A DNA stretch of 64,000 nt from Arcanobacterium pluranimalium (GCF_016907845.1 NZ_JAFBCS010000001.1:744001-808000), one strand, 5' to 3'; positions 1-8,943 are shown, numbered from the stretch's first letter. Notes: generated by a model from the sequence alone, not told the origin. A program made the numbers and translations.

Positions 1-866
1 TTCAAGTGCGGGCGATATACCGAGAACTCACGCACAGGCGCAAGATCCAAAGCTGCCCGAAGAACTGCCTGGTCGTCCACGCCCTGAGGTAAGGAGACTC
101 GCACCGAGTCGTGCGCCAAGGTCTGCGCAGCAACTCCAAGTGGAAGCAGAGCCTGCTCGAGAGCTGCTGCACCGGCGTCGGAAGAAATGGTGTAAAGACG
201 CTGATCAGTGGTGCGTAACTCGTCGATCGAACCTTCGGAAACGATGCGTCCCTGCGAGCAGATACCCACGCGGTCGCACAAACGTTCCACGAGGTCGAGC
301 TGGTGAGAGGAGAAGACGACGGTGGCGCCCTCAGCGATTTTTTCTTTCAGTACCTCGCTCATCGCGTTCACTGCGAGAGGGTCAAGGCCGGAGAATGGTT
401 CGTCGAGCACAAGGACCTGCGGGTTGTGAATCAGGGCCGCTGCGAGCTGTACGCGCTGCTGGTTGCCGAGGGAGAGTGCCTGGACTTGATCCTTACGCCG
501 CCCTGCGACGCCGAGACGTTCCGTCCAATACTCCATCGCTTTGCGAGCATCAGCAGGGGTCAGACCTTGTAATATCGCGAGGTATTCGAGCTGTTCGCCC
601 ACTTTCATACGCGGGTAGAGTCCGCGTTCTTCGGGCATGTAGCCAAAATGTTGGCGGTTGGCAAAGGTGAGAGGTTTGCCATCCAGAAGAACTTCACCTG
701 AGTCTGCTTGTAGAACGCCCAAAATGATGCGCATAGTGGTGGTTTTTCCGGCACCGTTTGAACCCACAAACCCGAATAATTCGCCAGGTTTGACTGAGAA
801 CGTCATGCCGTTGAGTGCTTTCGTTGATCCGAACGCTTTGTGCAGATCGTTGATAAGTATGGTCAA
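1..866 (-). CDS. ABC transporter ATP-binding protein (3' part beyond window)
   Basis: ATP-binding subunit of an ABC-2/NatA-type exporter, cut by the window edge after about 288 codons. Reading from the right, the protein begins at a TTG codon preceded by GAGGAG at good spacing. It shows a Walker A (GSNGAGKTTTM), a signature LSLGNQQR and a Walker B ending LVLDEPFSGLDP, followed by a C-terminal region of the kind found in ABC-2 ATPases. No other in-frame start with a ribosome site is visible. The membrane partner is expected further left, outside the window. The substrate cannot be told from the sequence. Confidence 0.9.
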   Translation of the reverse strand, partial: MTILINDLHKAFGSTKALNGMTFSVKPGELFGFVGSNGAGKTTTMRIILGVLQADSGEVLLDGKPLTFANRQHFGYMPEERGLYPRMKVGEQLEYLAILQGLTPADARKAMEYWTERLGVAGRRKDQVQALSLGNQQRVQLAAALIHNPQVLVLDEPFSGLDPLAVNAMSEVLKEKIAEGATVVFSSHQLDLVERLCDRVGICSQGRIVSEGSIDELRTTDQRLYTISSDAGAAALEQALLPLGVAAQTLAHDSVRVSLPQGVDDQAVLRAALDLAPVREFSVYRPHL

Positions 867-1049
867 CGTTGCTCCTCTAGCAGTAGTGATAATATGTACC
901 ATCTTTAAGTTTAGCGTAGATGGTCATGATGGAACGCACACATTGGACATTACGTCTCAATGGTTAACAACACGTGAACGTTTCGCATCCCACAATTTAG
1001 AATCTGATTGGAAATTAATGTGGGGAAGCTGGCACAATTAATCACGTAA

Positions 1050-1120
1050 TCCGCCATGGTGTAAAGGCAGCACACGGGTCTTTGGAACCCTTAGTCTAGG
1101 TTCGAATCCTAGTGGCGGAG
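1050..1120 (+). tRNA. tRNA-Gln (anticodon TTG)
   Basis: The 7-bp acceptor stem TCCGCCA/TGGCGGA closes at 1050-1056 and 1113-1119, with G1120 as discriminator. The anticodon loop reads CTTTGGA, giving TTG. The T arm CTAGG-TTCGAAT-CCTAG is perfect. No CCA is encoded. It lies about 85 bases upstream of the glmU-like gene on the same strand and may share its transcript. Confidence 0.95.
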
Positions 1121-1204
1121 CGAAAATACCGCTGCTGCGCATCGAATTCCAATGCCGAGCGCCAATATTTGCTGGTATTTGAGCTAGGGAAACCAGGAGG
1201 AACT

Positions 1205-2275
1205 GTGACTCAGGGTAATGGTTTAGCTGCAGTGATAATCCTCGCGGCTGGCAAAGGCACCCGGATCAAGTCACAAACCCCAAAAGTTTTGCTCGAAATG
1301 TGCGGTCGTTCCCTTGTGGGACATGCGAACGACGCCGTTAGCTCACTCGATCCTCAATACACCGTTTTCGTTGTGCGTCACGAACGAGATCAAGTTGTGC
1401 GCCATCTTGAAAAGATCAACCCGCAGGCCTTGATCGCAGACCAAGACGATATTAAAGGTACTGGGCGTGCTGCATGGTGTGGAATGCAGGTGCTTCCACC
1501 GGATCTGCACGGTCCGGTGCTCGTGCTTGCAGGTGATTCGCCAATGTTCACCTCACAAGCTCTCGCTGATCTGCTCAGCGCACACGATGGCAATGCGGTA
1601 ACGGTGCTTTCAACGAAAGTCGCTGATCCACATGGCTATGGTCGAATCTTGCGTGCGGCAATTCCCGGTTCTACCGAAGTTGCGGCAACTCCCAGTGCAA
1701 CGGGGAATATTATCGGCATCGTTGAGGAAAAGGACGCCTCCGATTTAGAGCGGCAAATCGACGAAATCGGCACATCTACCTACATTTTTGACGCACAGTT
1801 CTTGCGCGAATCGCTCGAAACCTTAGGCACAGATAATGCCCAAGGCGAAATGTATCTTACCGACGTCATTGCTCGGGCAGCGGCGCTGGATGCGGGCGTG
1901 GGTTCGTATGTGTTAGCTGACTCGATCCAGGCGGAGGGCGTAAATGACCTCGTCCAACTCGCAACGCTCCGCGCGGAAAAGAATAGGCGCACGATAGAAG
2001 CTTGGATGCGCAGCGGCGTCGCCATTATCGATCCGCTCACCACAGTGATTGATGTGGACGTGACGCTTGAACCGGATGCGGTGATTCAACCAGGCACAAT
2101 ACTGCGGGGCAATACGCATATCGGTGCATTCGCCGTCGTCGGACCAAATACGGAACTGCGCGATGTGCAGGTGGGGCAGCGGGCAGTTGTTCCACACTCA
2201 GTACTTGTTGGAACAACAGTTCCAGCGGATAAACAACTGGCGGCTTTTACAGTCACGGTTAATAAAACGGAGTAG
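1205..2275 (+). CDS. glmU: GlmU-like N-acetylglucosamine-1-phosphate uridyltransferase, short form
   Basis: Makes UDP-GlcNAc from GlcNAc-1-phosphate and UTP for peptidoglycan. The start is the GTG at 1205, behind AGGAGGAACT; a longer reading frame would begin inside the tRNA. The 356-residue protein opens with the nucleotidyltransferase loop AAVIILAAGKGTRIKSQTPK and has the GTGRA and AGDSPM motifs of the family. After residue 250 there are only a few left-handed beta-helix turns. Full GlmU is about 450 to 490 residues, and the second half that carries the glucosamine-1-phosphate acetyltransferase site is missing. Downstream DNA in this frame does not continue the family. prs follows after an 87-base gap. 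The uridyltransferase assignment is firm; loss of acetyltransferase activity is inferred. Confidence 0.85.
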   Translation: MTQGNGLAAVIILAAGKGTRIKSQTPKVLLEMCGRSLVGHANDAVSSLDPQYTVFVVRHERDQVVRHLEKINPQALIADQDDIKGTGRAAWCGMQVLPPDLHGPVLVLAGDSPMFTSQALADLLSAHDGNAVTVLSTKVADPHGYGRILRAAIPGSTEVAATPSATGNIIGIVEEKDASDLERQIDEIGTSTYIFDAQFLRESLETLGTDNAQGEMYLTDVIARAAALDAGVGSYVLADSIQAEGVNDLVQLATLRAEKNRRTIEAWMRSGVAIIDPLTTVIDVDVTLEPDAVIQPGTILRGNTHIGAFAVVGPNTELRDVQVGQRAVVPHSVLVGTTVPADKQLAAFTVTVNKTE

Positions 2276-2362
2276 GCTTGAAACGCCGCTTCGTGCGGCA
2301 TTCGAGTGAGCAACTTTTAAACCACCACGTTGAATCACCAAGCAAAAGGAATGGGACGCACG

Positions 2363-3343
2363 ATGACGGGAATTCACACCAGCGGTGAAAAGCACCTTGT
2401 TTTAGCCTCTGGGCGGGCACATCCAGAACTTGCGAAAGCGGTTGCTGATGAACTGGGAATTGAGCTTGTGCCGGTGACGGCGTATGAGTTCGCCAATTCG
2501 GAAACCTACGTGCGATTTGACGAATCGGTGCGTGGCACGGACGTTTTCATCATGCAGTCCATCACTCACCCGGTGAATAAGTGGATCATGGAAGCTCTCA
2601 TTATGTGTGACGCTGCCAAGCGTGCATCGGCAAAGCGTATCACGGTTGTGTTGCCGTCCTATCCATATGCGCGCCAGGACAAGAAGCATAAGGGGCGTGA
2701 GCCGATTTCCGCACGTTTGATGTCTGATTTGTTTAAGACGGCGGGTGCGGATCGAATCATGTCGGTTGACTTGCACGCTTCGCAGACGCAGGGTTTCTTT
2801 GACGGTCCGGTTGACCACCTGTGGGCGATGCCAACTCTCGTTGAATATGTGCGTACTCGTATTGATGTGAATAATACGGTGCTTGTTTCCCCTGATGCTG
2901 GGCGTATTAAGGTCGCTGAGCAGTGGGGCGAGCGCCTCGGTGGCGTGCCACTTGCGTTCGTTCACAAGACGCGCGATATCTCGCAGCCGAATAAGGCTGT
3001 GGCCAACCGTGTCGTGGGTGATGTGGCAGGTAAGACGGCGGTGATCGTCGATGACTTGATCGATACCGCAGGTACTATTGCCGGTGCGGTGCGTGTGGTT
3101 CTCGACGCCGGTGCCAAGGATGTGATTGTGGCGGCCACTCACGGCGTGCTTTCAGATCCGGCTGCTCAGCGTCTGGCTGAGTGCGGTTTGCGCGAACTCA
3201 TCGTAACCGACACGCTCCCGATTGGTCCGGAAAAGCGCTTCCCGCAGCTTACCGTACTGCCGATTGCGCCAGTGCTGGCGAATGCTATCGAAGAAGTGTT
3301 TAACGACGGCTCGGTGACGTCACTTTTCGACGGCGCATTCTGA
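2363..3343 (+). CDS. prs: ribose-phosphate pyrophosphokinase
   Basis: Makes PRPP from ribose 5-phosphate and ATP for nucleotide, histidine and tryptophan synthesis. The 326-residue protein has the class I signature DLHASQTQGFFDGPVDHL, the ATP-site segment SYPYARQDKKHKGREP and the PRPP loop VIVDDLIDTAGTI. The ATG at 2363 is chosen because the AAAGGA stretch lies 12 bases before it; an in-frame ATG at 2351 sits directly on that stretch and a TTG at 2330 has no ribosome site. It follows glmU as in other actinobacteria, and the two are probably cotranscribed. Confidence 0.95.
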   Translation: MTGIHTSGEKHLVLASGRAHPELAKAVADELGIELVPVTAYEFANSETYVRFDESVRGTDVFIMQSITHPVNKWIMEALIMCDAAKRASAKRITVVLPSYPYARQDKKHKGREPISARLMSDLFKTAGADRIMSVDLHASQTQGFFDGPVDHLWAMPTLVEYVRTRIDVNNTVLVSPDAGRIKVAEQWGERLGGVPLAFVHKTRDISQPNKAVANRVVGDVAGKTAVIVDDLIDTAGTIAGAVRVVLDAGAKDVIVAATHGVLSDPAAQRLAECGLRELIVTDTLPIGPEKRFPQLTVLPIAPVLANAIEEVFNDGSVTSLFDGAF

Positions 3344-3358
3344 TTTCGTGATTTTCTC

Positions 3359-3377
3359 CTGCTCTCGCAGTTTTTTT
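3359..3377 (+). terminator. weak terminator after prs
   Basis: A short CTGC/GCAG stem with a four-base loop is followed directly by seven T residues, 15 bases after the prs stop codon. The stem is only 4 bp, so its strength is doubtful, but position and T run fit. Confidence 0.4.
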
Positions 3378-3420
3378 GGGAGCGTGGAAAATGCGTGCTA
3401 AGACGAAAATTCAGGCTGGC

Positions 3421-3530
3421 GTGGAGAATTTACGTTTGCGCGGCGAATCTGCGTGTGCGAAGAAATGCGCTAACGTGGAGAATCTGCGCTAGTGTGAGGA
3501 ATTTGCGCTAGTGCGAGGAAACTAAGCGCG
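3421..3530. repeat. degenerate 19-bp tandem repeat, six units
   Basis: Units start at 3421, 3440, 3459, 3475, 3494 and 3513. The common form is GTGGAGAATCTGCGCTAGT with variants; units four and five differ at four positions, and unit three is shortened to 16 bases. There are no spacers, so this is not a CRISPR array. Function is unknown. Confidence 0.75.
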
Positions 3531-3569
3531 GCTAAAAATCTCGATGCGGCTCCCTAAAGGCTTGCTCAT

Positions 3570-3615
3570 AAGGGGGTTTGCTACGATGCTTTGCAGCAAG
3601 GTAGCAAACCCCTTA
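3570..3615. repeat. inverted repeat, 12 to 15-bp arms
   Basis: The left arm TAAGGGGGTTTGCTAC and the right arm GTAGCAAACCCCTTA are reverse complements except for one extra G in the left arm. The loop is 16 bases. No T tract follows on either strand. It lies between the two tandem arrays and could be a border element, a hairpin terminator without T tail, or the relic of a mobile element end. Confidence 0.7.
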
Positions 3616-3663
3616 CGTATGCATGCTGCGCGTATATCAAGGATCAGCACACGCCAAATGTAA

Positions 3664-3788
3664 CGCGCTCATCAAATGTTCGCCGCGCGCTCATCAAATG
3701 CACACCGCGCACATCAGGTGCTCGCGGTGCGCACATGAAGTGTTTGGGTGTGTTGGTCAAGTGTTCGCGGTGTGCTTGTCAAGTGCTC
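3664..3788. repeat. degenerate 20 to 22-bp tandem repeat, six units
   Basis: Each unit carries a core like CATCAAATG or GTCAAGTG followed by TTCGCGG or a variant and then TGCGC. The first two units share CGCGCTCATCAAATG exactly. The array decays towards the right. No spacers are present. It is a second array, of different sequence from the one at 3421. Confidence 0.7.
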
Positions 3789-4001
3789 AAATCTTAAAAC
3801 TTAGCGAAGATTAGGTGCAGTTTTATTGAATATTAAGCCAATCTGTCCCAAAGGTCCTACCTGCACTATTTTGTCTATGTTACGGTAGCGATGTGAGCTG
3901 GCATACTCTTATGCCACCGAACGACGTCCAAAGACGGAATTATGTTTCGGGTGGTTTTCACCGCCGATTGAGCGGGGAAACACAGGCTCCGAAGTTGAAA
4001 A

Positions 4002-4018
4002 CGGACGGAAACCGTCCG
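4002..4018. promoter_or_regulatory. palindrome CGGACGG-AAA-CCGTCCG upstream of island promoter
   Basis: A perfect 7-bp inverted repeat with a three-base centre lies 28 bases before the candidate -35 box of the first island gene. No T run follows, so a terminator is unlikely. It may be an operator. It does not match the palindrome next to the TetR gene at 14123, so a different regulator may bind. Confidence 0.45.
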
Positions 4019-4045
4019 ATGTTATTCGCAATCTCCACATCAAAT

Positions 4046-4073
4046 TTGAGTGGTTATTTGTGCTGTCTATTTT
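4046..4073 (+). promoter_or_regulatory. candidate promoter of the cai-like operon
   Basis: TTGAGT at 4046-4051 and TATTTT at 4068-4073 are 16 bases apart, about 98 bases before the MFS gene start. This is a sequence match only. Confidence 0.35.
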
Positions 4074-4170
4074 CCAAAGATTTTCGGTGCACGACTGCAG
4101 GCGCAGCTGTACTTTCCTTTGCAAAATTGGCGCACATGCATCTGTTCCACCTGCCGAGAAAGGCACCAGT

Positions 4171-5487
4171 ATGATTTCTATGCGTCGTGAGGTTAAACCT
4201 AGCGATCTGAGCAATGGGCACCGGATCTTCCTTTTGATCCTCGTGTCGATGGGAAGCTCAATCATCTACTCTCCTGCATACCTCAAGAATGTGTTTTATG
4301 ATCCGCTCATGCGTTCGCTCGATGCGACCAACGCTGATTTGGGCATGATGCTCTCTGCGTATGCGCTCACTGCAACAATCTGTTACTTGCCTTCCGGCGT
4401 CGTGGCAGACAAGGTGCGAGTGCGCACACTGGCATGGGTTGGTTTCACTACTACCGCAATTTTGACCTACATTTATGCGATGCTCCCCAGCATTACCACG
4501 CTTATGTTCGTATTCGTCGGCATGGGCATCACAACCATTCTGATCTGGTGGGGTATTCGTTTTAAGCTCGTTCGTCTTATTTCGGAAGAGGAATCCTATT
4601 CGCGCAATATCGGCATTTCCTACGGAATCTACGGCGCAGCTGGCCTTGCAATCGGATTCCTTCAGATCGCCGTCGTAAAAATTTGGGTAGATAACATCGG
4701 CTTCGGCGTTCAGTTCATGATCGGCGTGCTCGCCACCTTGATTTTGATTCTCGGCGTGCTTTCTTACCTCTTCATTCCTAAGTTCGAGGGAGAAATATCG
4801 ACGGGAGAATCGGCATTCAACCTCAAATCGGCACTGCTCGCCCTGCGTAACCCAGTTGTTTGGCTGTCAGCAGGCTGCATGTTCTTCGTCTACTTCTACT
4901 ACACCGGCGTCAACTACACCACCCCTTACCTCTCAGACGTTATGGGCGCATCTCTTGGCGTGGTAACTTTCGTATCCGTGCTGCGTACCTATGGTGTGAC
5001 GCTGCTTTCGGGTCCTGTTTTCGGTTTCGTAGCGAAAGCTGTGGGATCGCCGTCGAAAGTTATCGCGGCTGGCTCCATCGTGACGGCGGGTCTTATCCTC
5101 GCGTTCACCGTACTTCCGACGACGTCCGCCATGGCTATCTTGGCCGCAATCGTGGTCGTGCTCCTCGGTTTCCTCGCTAACGGCGTGTTTGGAATTGTTT
5201 CCTCGCAGCTCACCGAAGGAAAAGTGCCACTTTCGGTGTTCGGTTCCGCCACAGGAATTCTCTCGGTGGTTGGCTTCTTGCCAGACACCTTCTCCTCCAC
5301 ATGGTTTGGCGCGATGATTGACGCAAAGGGTAACGAAGCATATCCGCAAATCTTCATGATTCTTGCCGGATCAGCTGCTCTAGCAGGCGTATTGGCGCTC
5401 ATCTTGCTCGCATATGTGAAGCGAAATGCCAAGAAGCTCGAAGCCGAAGAAGCAGCAGTGCAAGCCGAAGCAATCGCTGGAGAGTAA
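4171..5487 (+). CDS. MFS transporter, first gene of the cai-like island
   Basis: A 438-residue integral membrane carrier with about 12 hydrophobic segments and an MFS loop (PSGVVADKVRVR) between segments 2 and 3. The ATG at 4171 is chosen because GAGAAAGG lies before it and the protein then begins with a short basic cytoplasmic stretch; the open frame itself reaches back to 4060. The C-terminus is charged and rich in Glu and Ala. It is followed after five bases by the esterase gene, so the two are one unit. By position it should carry the substrate or product of the pathway. It is not a BCCT-type carrier like enterobacterial CaiT. The substrate is unknown. Confidence 0.85.
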   Translation: MISMRREVKPSDLSNGHRIFLLILVSMGSSIIYSPAYLKNVFYDPLMRSLDATNADLGMMLSAYALTATICYLPSGVVADKVRVRTLAWVGFTTTAILTYIYAMLPSITTLMFVFVGMGITTILIWWGIRFKLVRLISEEESYSRNIGISYGIYGAAGLAIGFLQIAVVKIWVDNIGFGVQFMIGVLATLILILGVLSYLFIPKFEGEISTGESAFNLKSALLALRNPVVWLSAGCMFFVYFYYTGVNYTTPYLSDVMGASLGVVTFVSVLRTYGVTLLSGPVFGFVAKAVGSPSKVIAAGSIVTAGLILAFTVLPTTSAMAILAAIVVVLLGFLANGVFGIVSSQLTEGKVPLSVFGSATGILSVVGFLPDTFSSTWFGAMIDAKGNEAYPQIFMILAGSAALAGVLALILLAYVKRNAKKLEAEEAAVQAEAIAGE

Positions 5488-5492
5488 TTATT

Positions 5493-6455
5493 ATGAACAA
5501 ACTCAACGTTCCGAAACTGTGGACAAGCCAGATCAACGAAGCTGTGAAAACGGCTCAGCAAAACTCCGAGGGAGCTTATTCCACGGATCAGAGTTATGAA
5601 GAACTGCGCGCTGCCTATTGTCAAGAACGTGTGTTTTGGAATGAGGGCGGGCCGGAGATGGAAGAAACAGTCAATACTCTGATTCCCACTCGGCATGGTG
5701 AAATTCCGGTCCGCCTCTATTTCCCAGATCGAGTAGCACCTCATGCAGTGATTGTCTTTACTCATGGCGGTGGATGGGTGCTAGGAAATCCTGATACCCA
5801 CGATCGAATGACGCGCATTTTAGCCAAAGAGTCAGGAGCTGTGGTGGCTTCGGTTGACTACACTTTGGCACCGGAAGCGAAGTATCCACAGCCGGTTGAA
5901 GAAACGGTAGATGTGATTCGTTACCTGCAAGATCACGGGACGCAGTGGAATTTGCGCACCGATAATATCTCTTTGGCAGGGGATTCTGGCGGAGCGCATA
6001 TCGCTTTGGCGAGCTATTTTATGCTTCGCGACGCCGGTGCGGACGTTGCGTTCATTCGCTCGCTGTTGCTGTTCTATGGGTGGTATGGATTGCAGGATTC
6101 TGCTTCGGCACGCCTTATGGGCGGCTGGTGGGATGGCCTCACTCGCGAAGATTTCAAGTACTACAAGGATCTGGCGATTGAGAACGAGCAAGAGTACTCG
6201 AAGCCCTATATCGACCTGTTGAGCAATGATATGACGGCAGTAATGCCGCCAGCTTATGTGATGGCTGCTGAACTCGATCCGCTTATTGATGACTCAAAAG
6301 CGCTGGTTGCGATGCTGGAAGCTCATAACAAAGAGGTGGAATTCGACGTTGTACCTGGTGTGATCCACGCATTCTTGCACTACACGAAAATGGTGGACGC
6401 AGCGAGTGAAGCGCTTGCTCACGCGGCTCGTTTCCACCGTCGTCATGCGCTCTGA
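5493..6455 (+). CDS. alpha/beta hydrolase, hormone-sensitive-lipase family esterase
   Basis: A 320-residue cytoplasmic carboxylesterase. It has the oxyanion motif HGGGW, the nucleophile elbow GDSGGAHIA, an acid in the AELDPLIDD segment and a late histidine in VIHAFLHY, all in the order of family IV esterases. No signal peptide is present. It begins five bases after the MFS gene and ends 128 bases before caiA. In a carnitine-type locus a plausible job is freeing the hydroxy acid from an O-acyl ester, for example an acylcarnitine. That role is inferred; the fold and triad are seen. Confidence 0.85.
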   Translation: MNKLNVPKLWTSQINEAVKTAQQNSEGAYSTDQSYEELRAAYCQERVFWNEGGPEMEETVNTLIPTRHGEIPVRLYFPDRVAPHAVIVFTHGGGWVLGNPDTHDRMTRILAKESGAVVASVDYTLAPEAKYPQPVEETVDVIRYLQDHGTQWNLRTDNISLAGDSGGAHIALASYFMLRDAGADVAFIRSLLLFYGWYGLQDSASARLMGGWWDGLTREDFKYYKDLAIENEQEYSKPYIDLLSNDMTAVMPPAYVMAAELDPLIDDSKALVAMLEAHNKEVEFDVVPGVIHAFLHYTKMVDAASEALAHAARFHRRHAL

Positions 6456-6583
6456 CGCGAGTAAACACCAAAAATACGTAAATAACCCTATCTGTGCAAA
6501 AACGCACAATTGCGATAAAAAGCAATATATTCATCGAAGAAATAACCAACACTAATAGGAATAGTTAAAGGAAGAGAACGATT

Positions 6584-7717
6584 ATGGATTTTTCATTAAA
6601 TGAAGAACAGCAGCTCATGGTGGAGGGGTTCACCGAGCTCATGGAGACCGAAAACTGGGAAAACTATTTCCGCGAGTGTGAAGAGAACTCTGAATACCCA
6701 GAAAAATGGGTAAAAGCGATCTGCGATCTCGGATTTGACCGAATCCTGCTCCCAGAAGAACTCGATGGTTTTGAGCAAGGTTGGGTTTCTTTGACTGCCG
6801 TCTATGAAGCTCTTGGACGCGCCGGCGCGCCAACCTACGTGCTTTACCAGCTCCCAGGCCTGGGAACCGTGCTGCGTGAGGGTACTCAAGAGCAGCAAGA
6901 TGCCATCTTCTCCTACCTCGGCACCGGAAAGCAGGTGCTCAACTATGCGATGACCGAGCCAAGCGCAGGCTCGTCGTGGTCGGATATGCGCACCACATAC
7001 CGCCGTGTGGACGGAAAGATCATCCTCAACGGCCACAAGACTTTCCAGACCTCGGCAATGAAAGTCCCATACCTCGTGGTTATGGCGCGCGACGCCGATA
7101 ATATGGACGTCTACTCTGAATTCTTCGTAGATATGAGCAAAGACGGCATCACCCGCGAGCCACTCCACAAGCTTGGCCTGCGAATGGATTCCTGTGCAGA
7201 AGTTTACTTCAACAATGTTGAGCTGGAAGAAAAGGACTTCTTCGGCACCGAGGGCAACGCATTCCGCCGCGGCGTCGAGGACTTCGACCTCGAGCGTTTC
7301 TTGGTAGCATTGACGAACTACGGTCAGGCCTACTGTGCATTCGAAGACGCCGCCCGCTACGCCAACTTGCGCGTGCAAGGTGGAGAAGCAATCGCTCGCT
7401 ACCAGCTCATTCAGCTCAAATTCGCCGAGATGAAGATTCGCCTTACCAATATGCGCAATATGCTCTATGAGATTGCGTGGAAGCACGAAAATGGCGAATT
7501 GGGTCGCGGCGACTGCTCGATGGCCAAGTACTACTGCGCAAATGCGGCATTCGAAGTGGTAGACGACGCGCTACAGGTGCTCTCCGGCGTCGGAATCACA
7601 GGCGAACACCGCGTTCAGCGCTTCTTCCGCGACTTGCGCGTTGACCGCGTATCAGGCGGAACAGACGAAATGATGATCCTAACCGCTGGACGCGCAGCAC
7701 TGCGTGACTACCGATGA
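6584..7717 (+). CDS. caiA: CaiA-like enoyl-CoA reductase (acyl-CoA dehydrogenase family)
   Basis: A flavoprotein of 377 residues that matches E. coli CaiA, crotonobetainyl-CoA reductase, over its whole length by recall, for example in [20 protein letters not shown]-like [20 protein letters not shown] and LRVDRVSGG. CaiA reduces crotonobetainyl-CoA to gamma-butyrobetainyl-CoA with electrons from an ETF. At the place where many acyl-CoA dehydrogenases have a catalytic Glu (YEGT), this protein has SGGT with Gly358, as CaiA does, which fits a reductive enzyme. AAAGGAAGAG precedes the ATG. A 128-base gap upstream suggests its own promoter; caiB follows after 14 bases. The exact substrate is inferred from the match. 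Confidence 0.9.
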   Translation: MDFSLNEEQQLMVEGFTELMETENWENYFRECEENSEYPEKWVKAICDLGFDRILLPEELDGFEQGWVSLTAVYEALGRAGAPTYVLYQLPGLGTVLREGTQEQQDAIFSYLGTGKQVLNYAMTEPSAGSSWSDMRTTYRRVDGKIILNGHKTFQTSAMKVPYLVVMARDADNMDVYSEFFVDMSKDGITREPLHKLGLRMDSCAEVYFNNVELEEKDFFGTEGNAFRRGVEDFDLERFLVALTNYGQAYCAFEDAARYANLRVQGGEAIARYQLIQLKFAEMKIRLTNMRNMLYEIAWKHENGELGRGDCSMAKYYCANAAFEVVDDALQVLSGVGITGEHRVQRFFRDLRVDRVSGGTDEMMILTAGRAALRDYR

Positions 7718-7731
7718 GGAAGTGAAACACC

Positions 7732-8943
7732 ATGGAAATGAACAAGCCATCATTTGGCGTGCTAGACGATGTGAAAGTCGTGTATTCGGCAGTTGAAATT
7801 GCTGCTCCTACCGCTGCTGCGCTCATGGCTGAGTGGGGCGCGGACGTGACTTGGGTGGAGAACGTCTGGACTGGCGATTCGATGCGTGACACCAAGTGGA
7901 CCAAAGAAATGGAACGTCGCAATATGCGTTCGATTTCGCTCAATCCATTTACCGACGACGGTAAAGAAGTGTTGCGTGCGCTCGTGAAAGACGCCGATAT
8001 CTTCATCGAGTCTTCCAAAGGGCCAGTGTACGCTCGCAAAGGTATCACGGACGAATATCTGTGGGAGATCAACCCTAAGCTCGTGATCGTGCACGTGTCC
8101 GGTTTCGGGCAGTGGGGCGACGACGTTCAGGTCAATTCCGCTGCATATGACCTTACAGTGGCGGCATATGCGGGAATTATTGCGCAGAATGGCACGCCTG
8201 AGCAGCCCACGAATATTTCCCCGTACCTTGGCGACTACATCAATTCGTTGATGATTGTTTCTTCGGCTCTTGCAGCACTTCACCGGGCAGAAAAGACCGG
8301 CGAGGGCGAGAGTATCGATCTGGCGATGTACGAGACTTTGCTGCGTGTAGGCACGTACTACATGATGGATTACCTCAATGAGGGAACTCGTTACCCACGG
8401 CCAGGTGCGCGCCACCAGAACCTGTGCGGAATTGGCATCTACGAGTGCCAAGACGGCTATATCGGTCTGTGCCTCTACGGAGTGCCACAGAACAAGTACC
8501 TGCTCGAACAAATCGGTTTGGGTGAGCTGTGGGGTACCGAAGAATATCCAGAGGACACCTCTGCTCTGTGGTTGAACGGACCGAAAGCCCAGCTGATCGA
8601 AGAGAAACTTGAAGCCTACCTCAAGGAGCGTTCAAAGTTTGACGTTCAGCGCGATTTCGTTGCGCATCGTATCGCCGCGCAGGTAGTCAATGAGTTTGAT
8701 GATATTCTCGCGGCAGACCACGTTAAGCAGCGTGAATGCTACATCGAGTGGATGAAAGAAGACGGCACACCTGTGAAAGGCTTGAATACTTTCCCGAAGT
8801 TTTCACGCAATCCAGGTGGGTTCTGGCGTCCGATGCCGCAGCTAGGGCAAGACACCCGAGATGTACTCATGCGCGCTGGCTTGCCGGTGGATTACATCGA
8901 AAAGCTCATTGCGGATGGAACGGTTAAAACCAACGAAAGCTGA
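7732..8943 (+). CDS. caiB: CaiB-like class III CoA-transferase
   Basis: A 403-residue member of the CaiB/BaiF family, the same length as E. coli CaiB (405). CaiB moves CoA between gamma-butyrobetainyl-CoA or crotonobetainyl-CoA and incoming L-carnitine. Shared segments include GPVYARKGITDE, NPKLVI, GEGESIDLAMYE and the C-terminal PKFSRNPGGFWRPMP. Asp168 in PYLGDY lies where CaiB has its catalytic Asp169. The start follows GAGGAAGTGAAACACC. It abuts caiC, whose reading frame opens at the caiB stop codon. Confidence 0.92.
   Translation: MEMNKPSFGVLDDVKVVYSAVEIAAPTAAALMAEWGADVTWVENVWTGDSMRDTKWTKEMERRNMRSISLNPFTDDGKEVLRALVKDADIFIESSKGPVYARKGITDEYLWEINPKLVIVHVSGFGQWGDDVQVNSAAYDLTVAAYAGIIAQNGTPEQPTNISPYLGDYINSLMIVSSALAALHRAEKTGEGESIDLAMYETLLRVGTYYMMDYLNEGTRYPRPGARHQNLCGIGIYECQDGYIGLCLYGVPQNKYLLEQIGLGELWGTEEYPEDTSALWLNGPKAQLIEEKLEAYLKERSKFDVQRDFVAHRIAAQVVNEFDDILAADHVKQRECYIEWMKEDGTPVKGLNTFPKFSRNPGGFWRPMPQLGQDTRDVLMRAGLPVDYIEKLIADGTVKTNES

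Larger units (their letters stand above)
3344..4170. other. 827-bp gene-free junction between prs and the cai-like island
   Basis: No credible coding sequence is seen; small open frames at 3591-3814 run through repeats and resemble nothing known. The stretch holds a possible terminator, two separate degenerate tandem arrays, a long inverted repeat, a 7-bp palindrome and a candidate promoter, listed separately. It marks the left border of the catabolic island. Confidence 0.7.

Noticed and set aside
2402-3142. A 246-codon open frame antisense to prs
   Set aside because: The product is His/Arg-rich nonsense without motifs, opposite a certain gene.
3421-3788. Possible CRISPR array
   Set aside because: Units adjoin without unique spacers, are degenerate, and no cas gene is near.
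3591-3814. Small open frames across the tandem array after prs
   Set aside because: They only translate the repeat units, overlap each other in two frames and have no ribosome site.
4002-4018. Palindrome before the first MFS gene as a second site for the island TetR
   Set aside because: Its sequence does not resemble the GATTCA/TGAATC palindrome next to the TetR gene.
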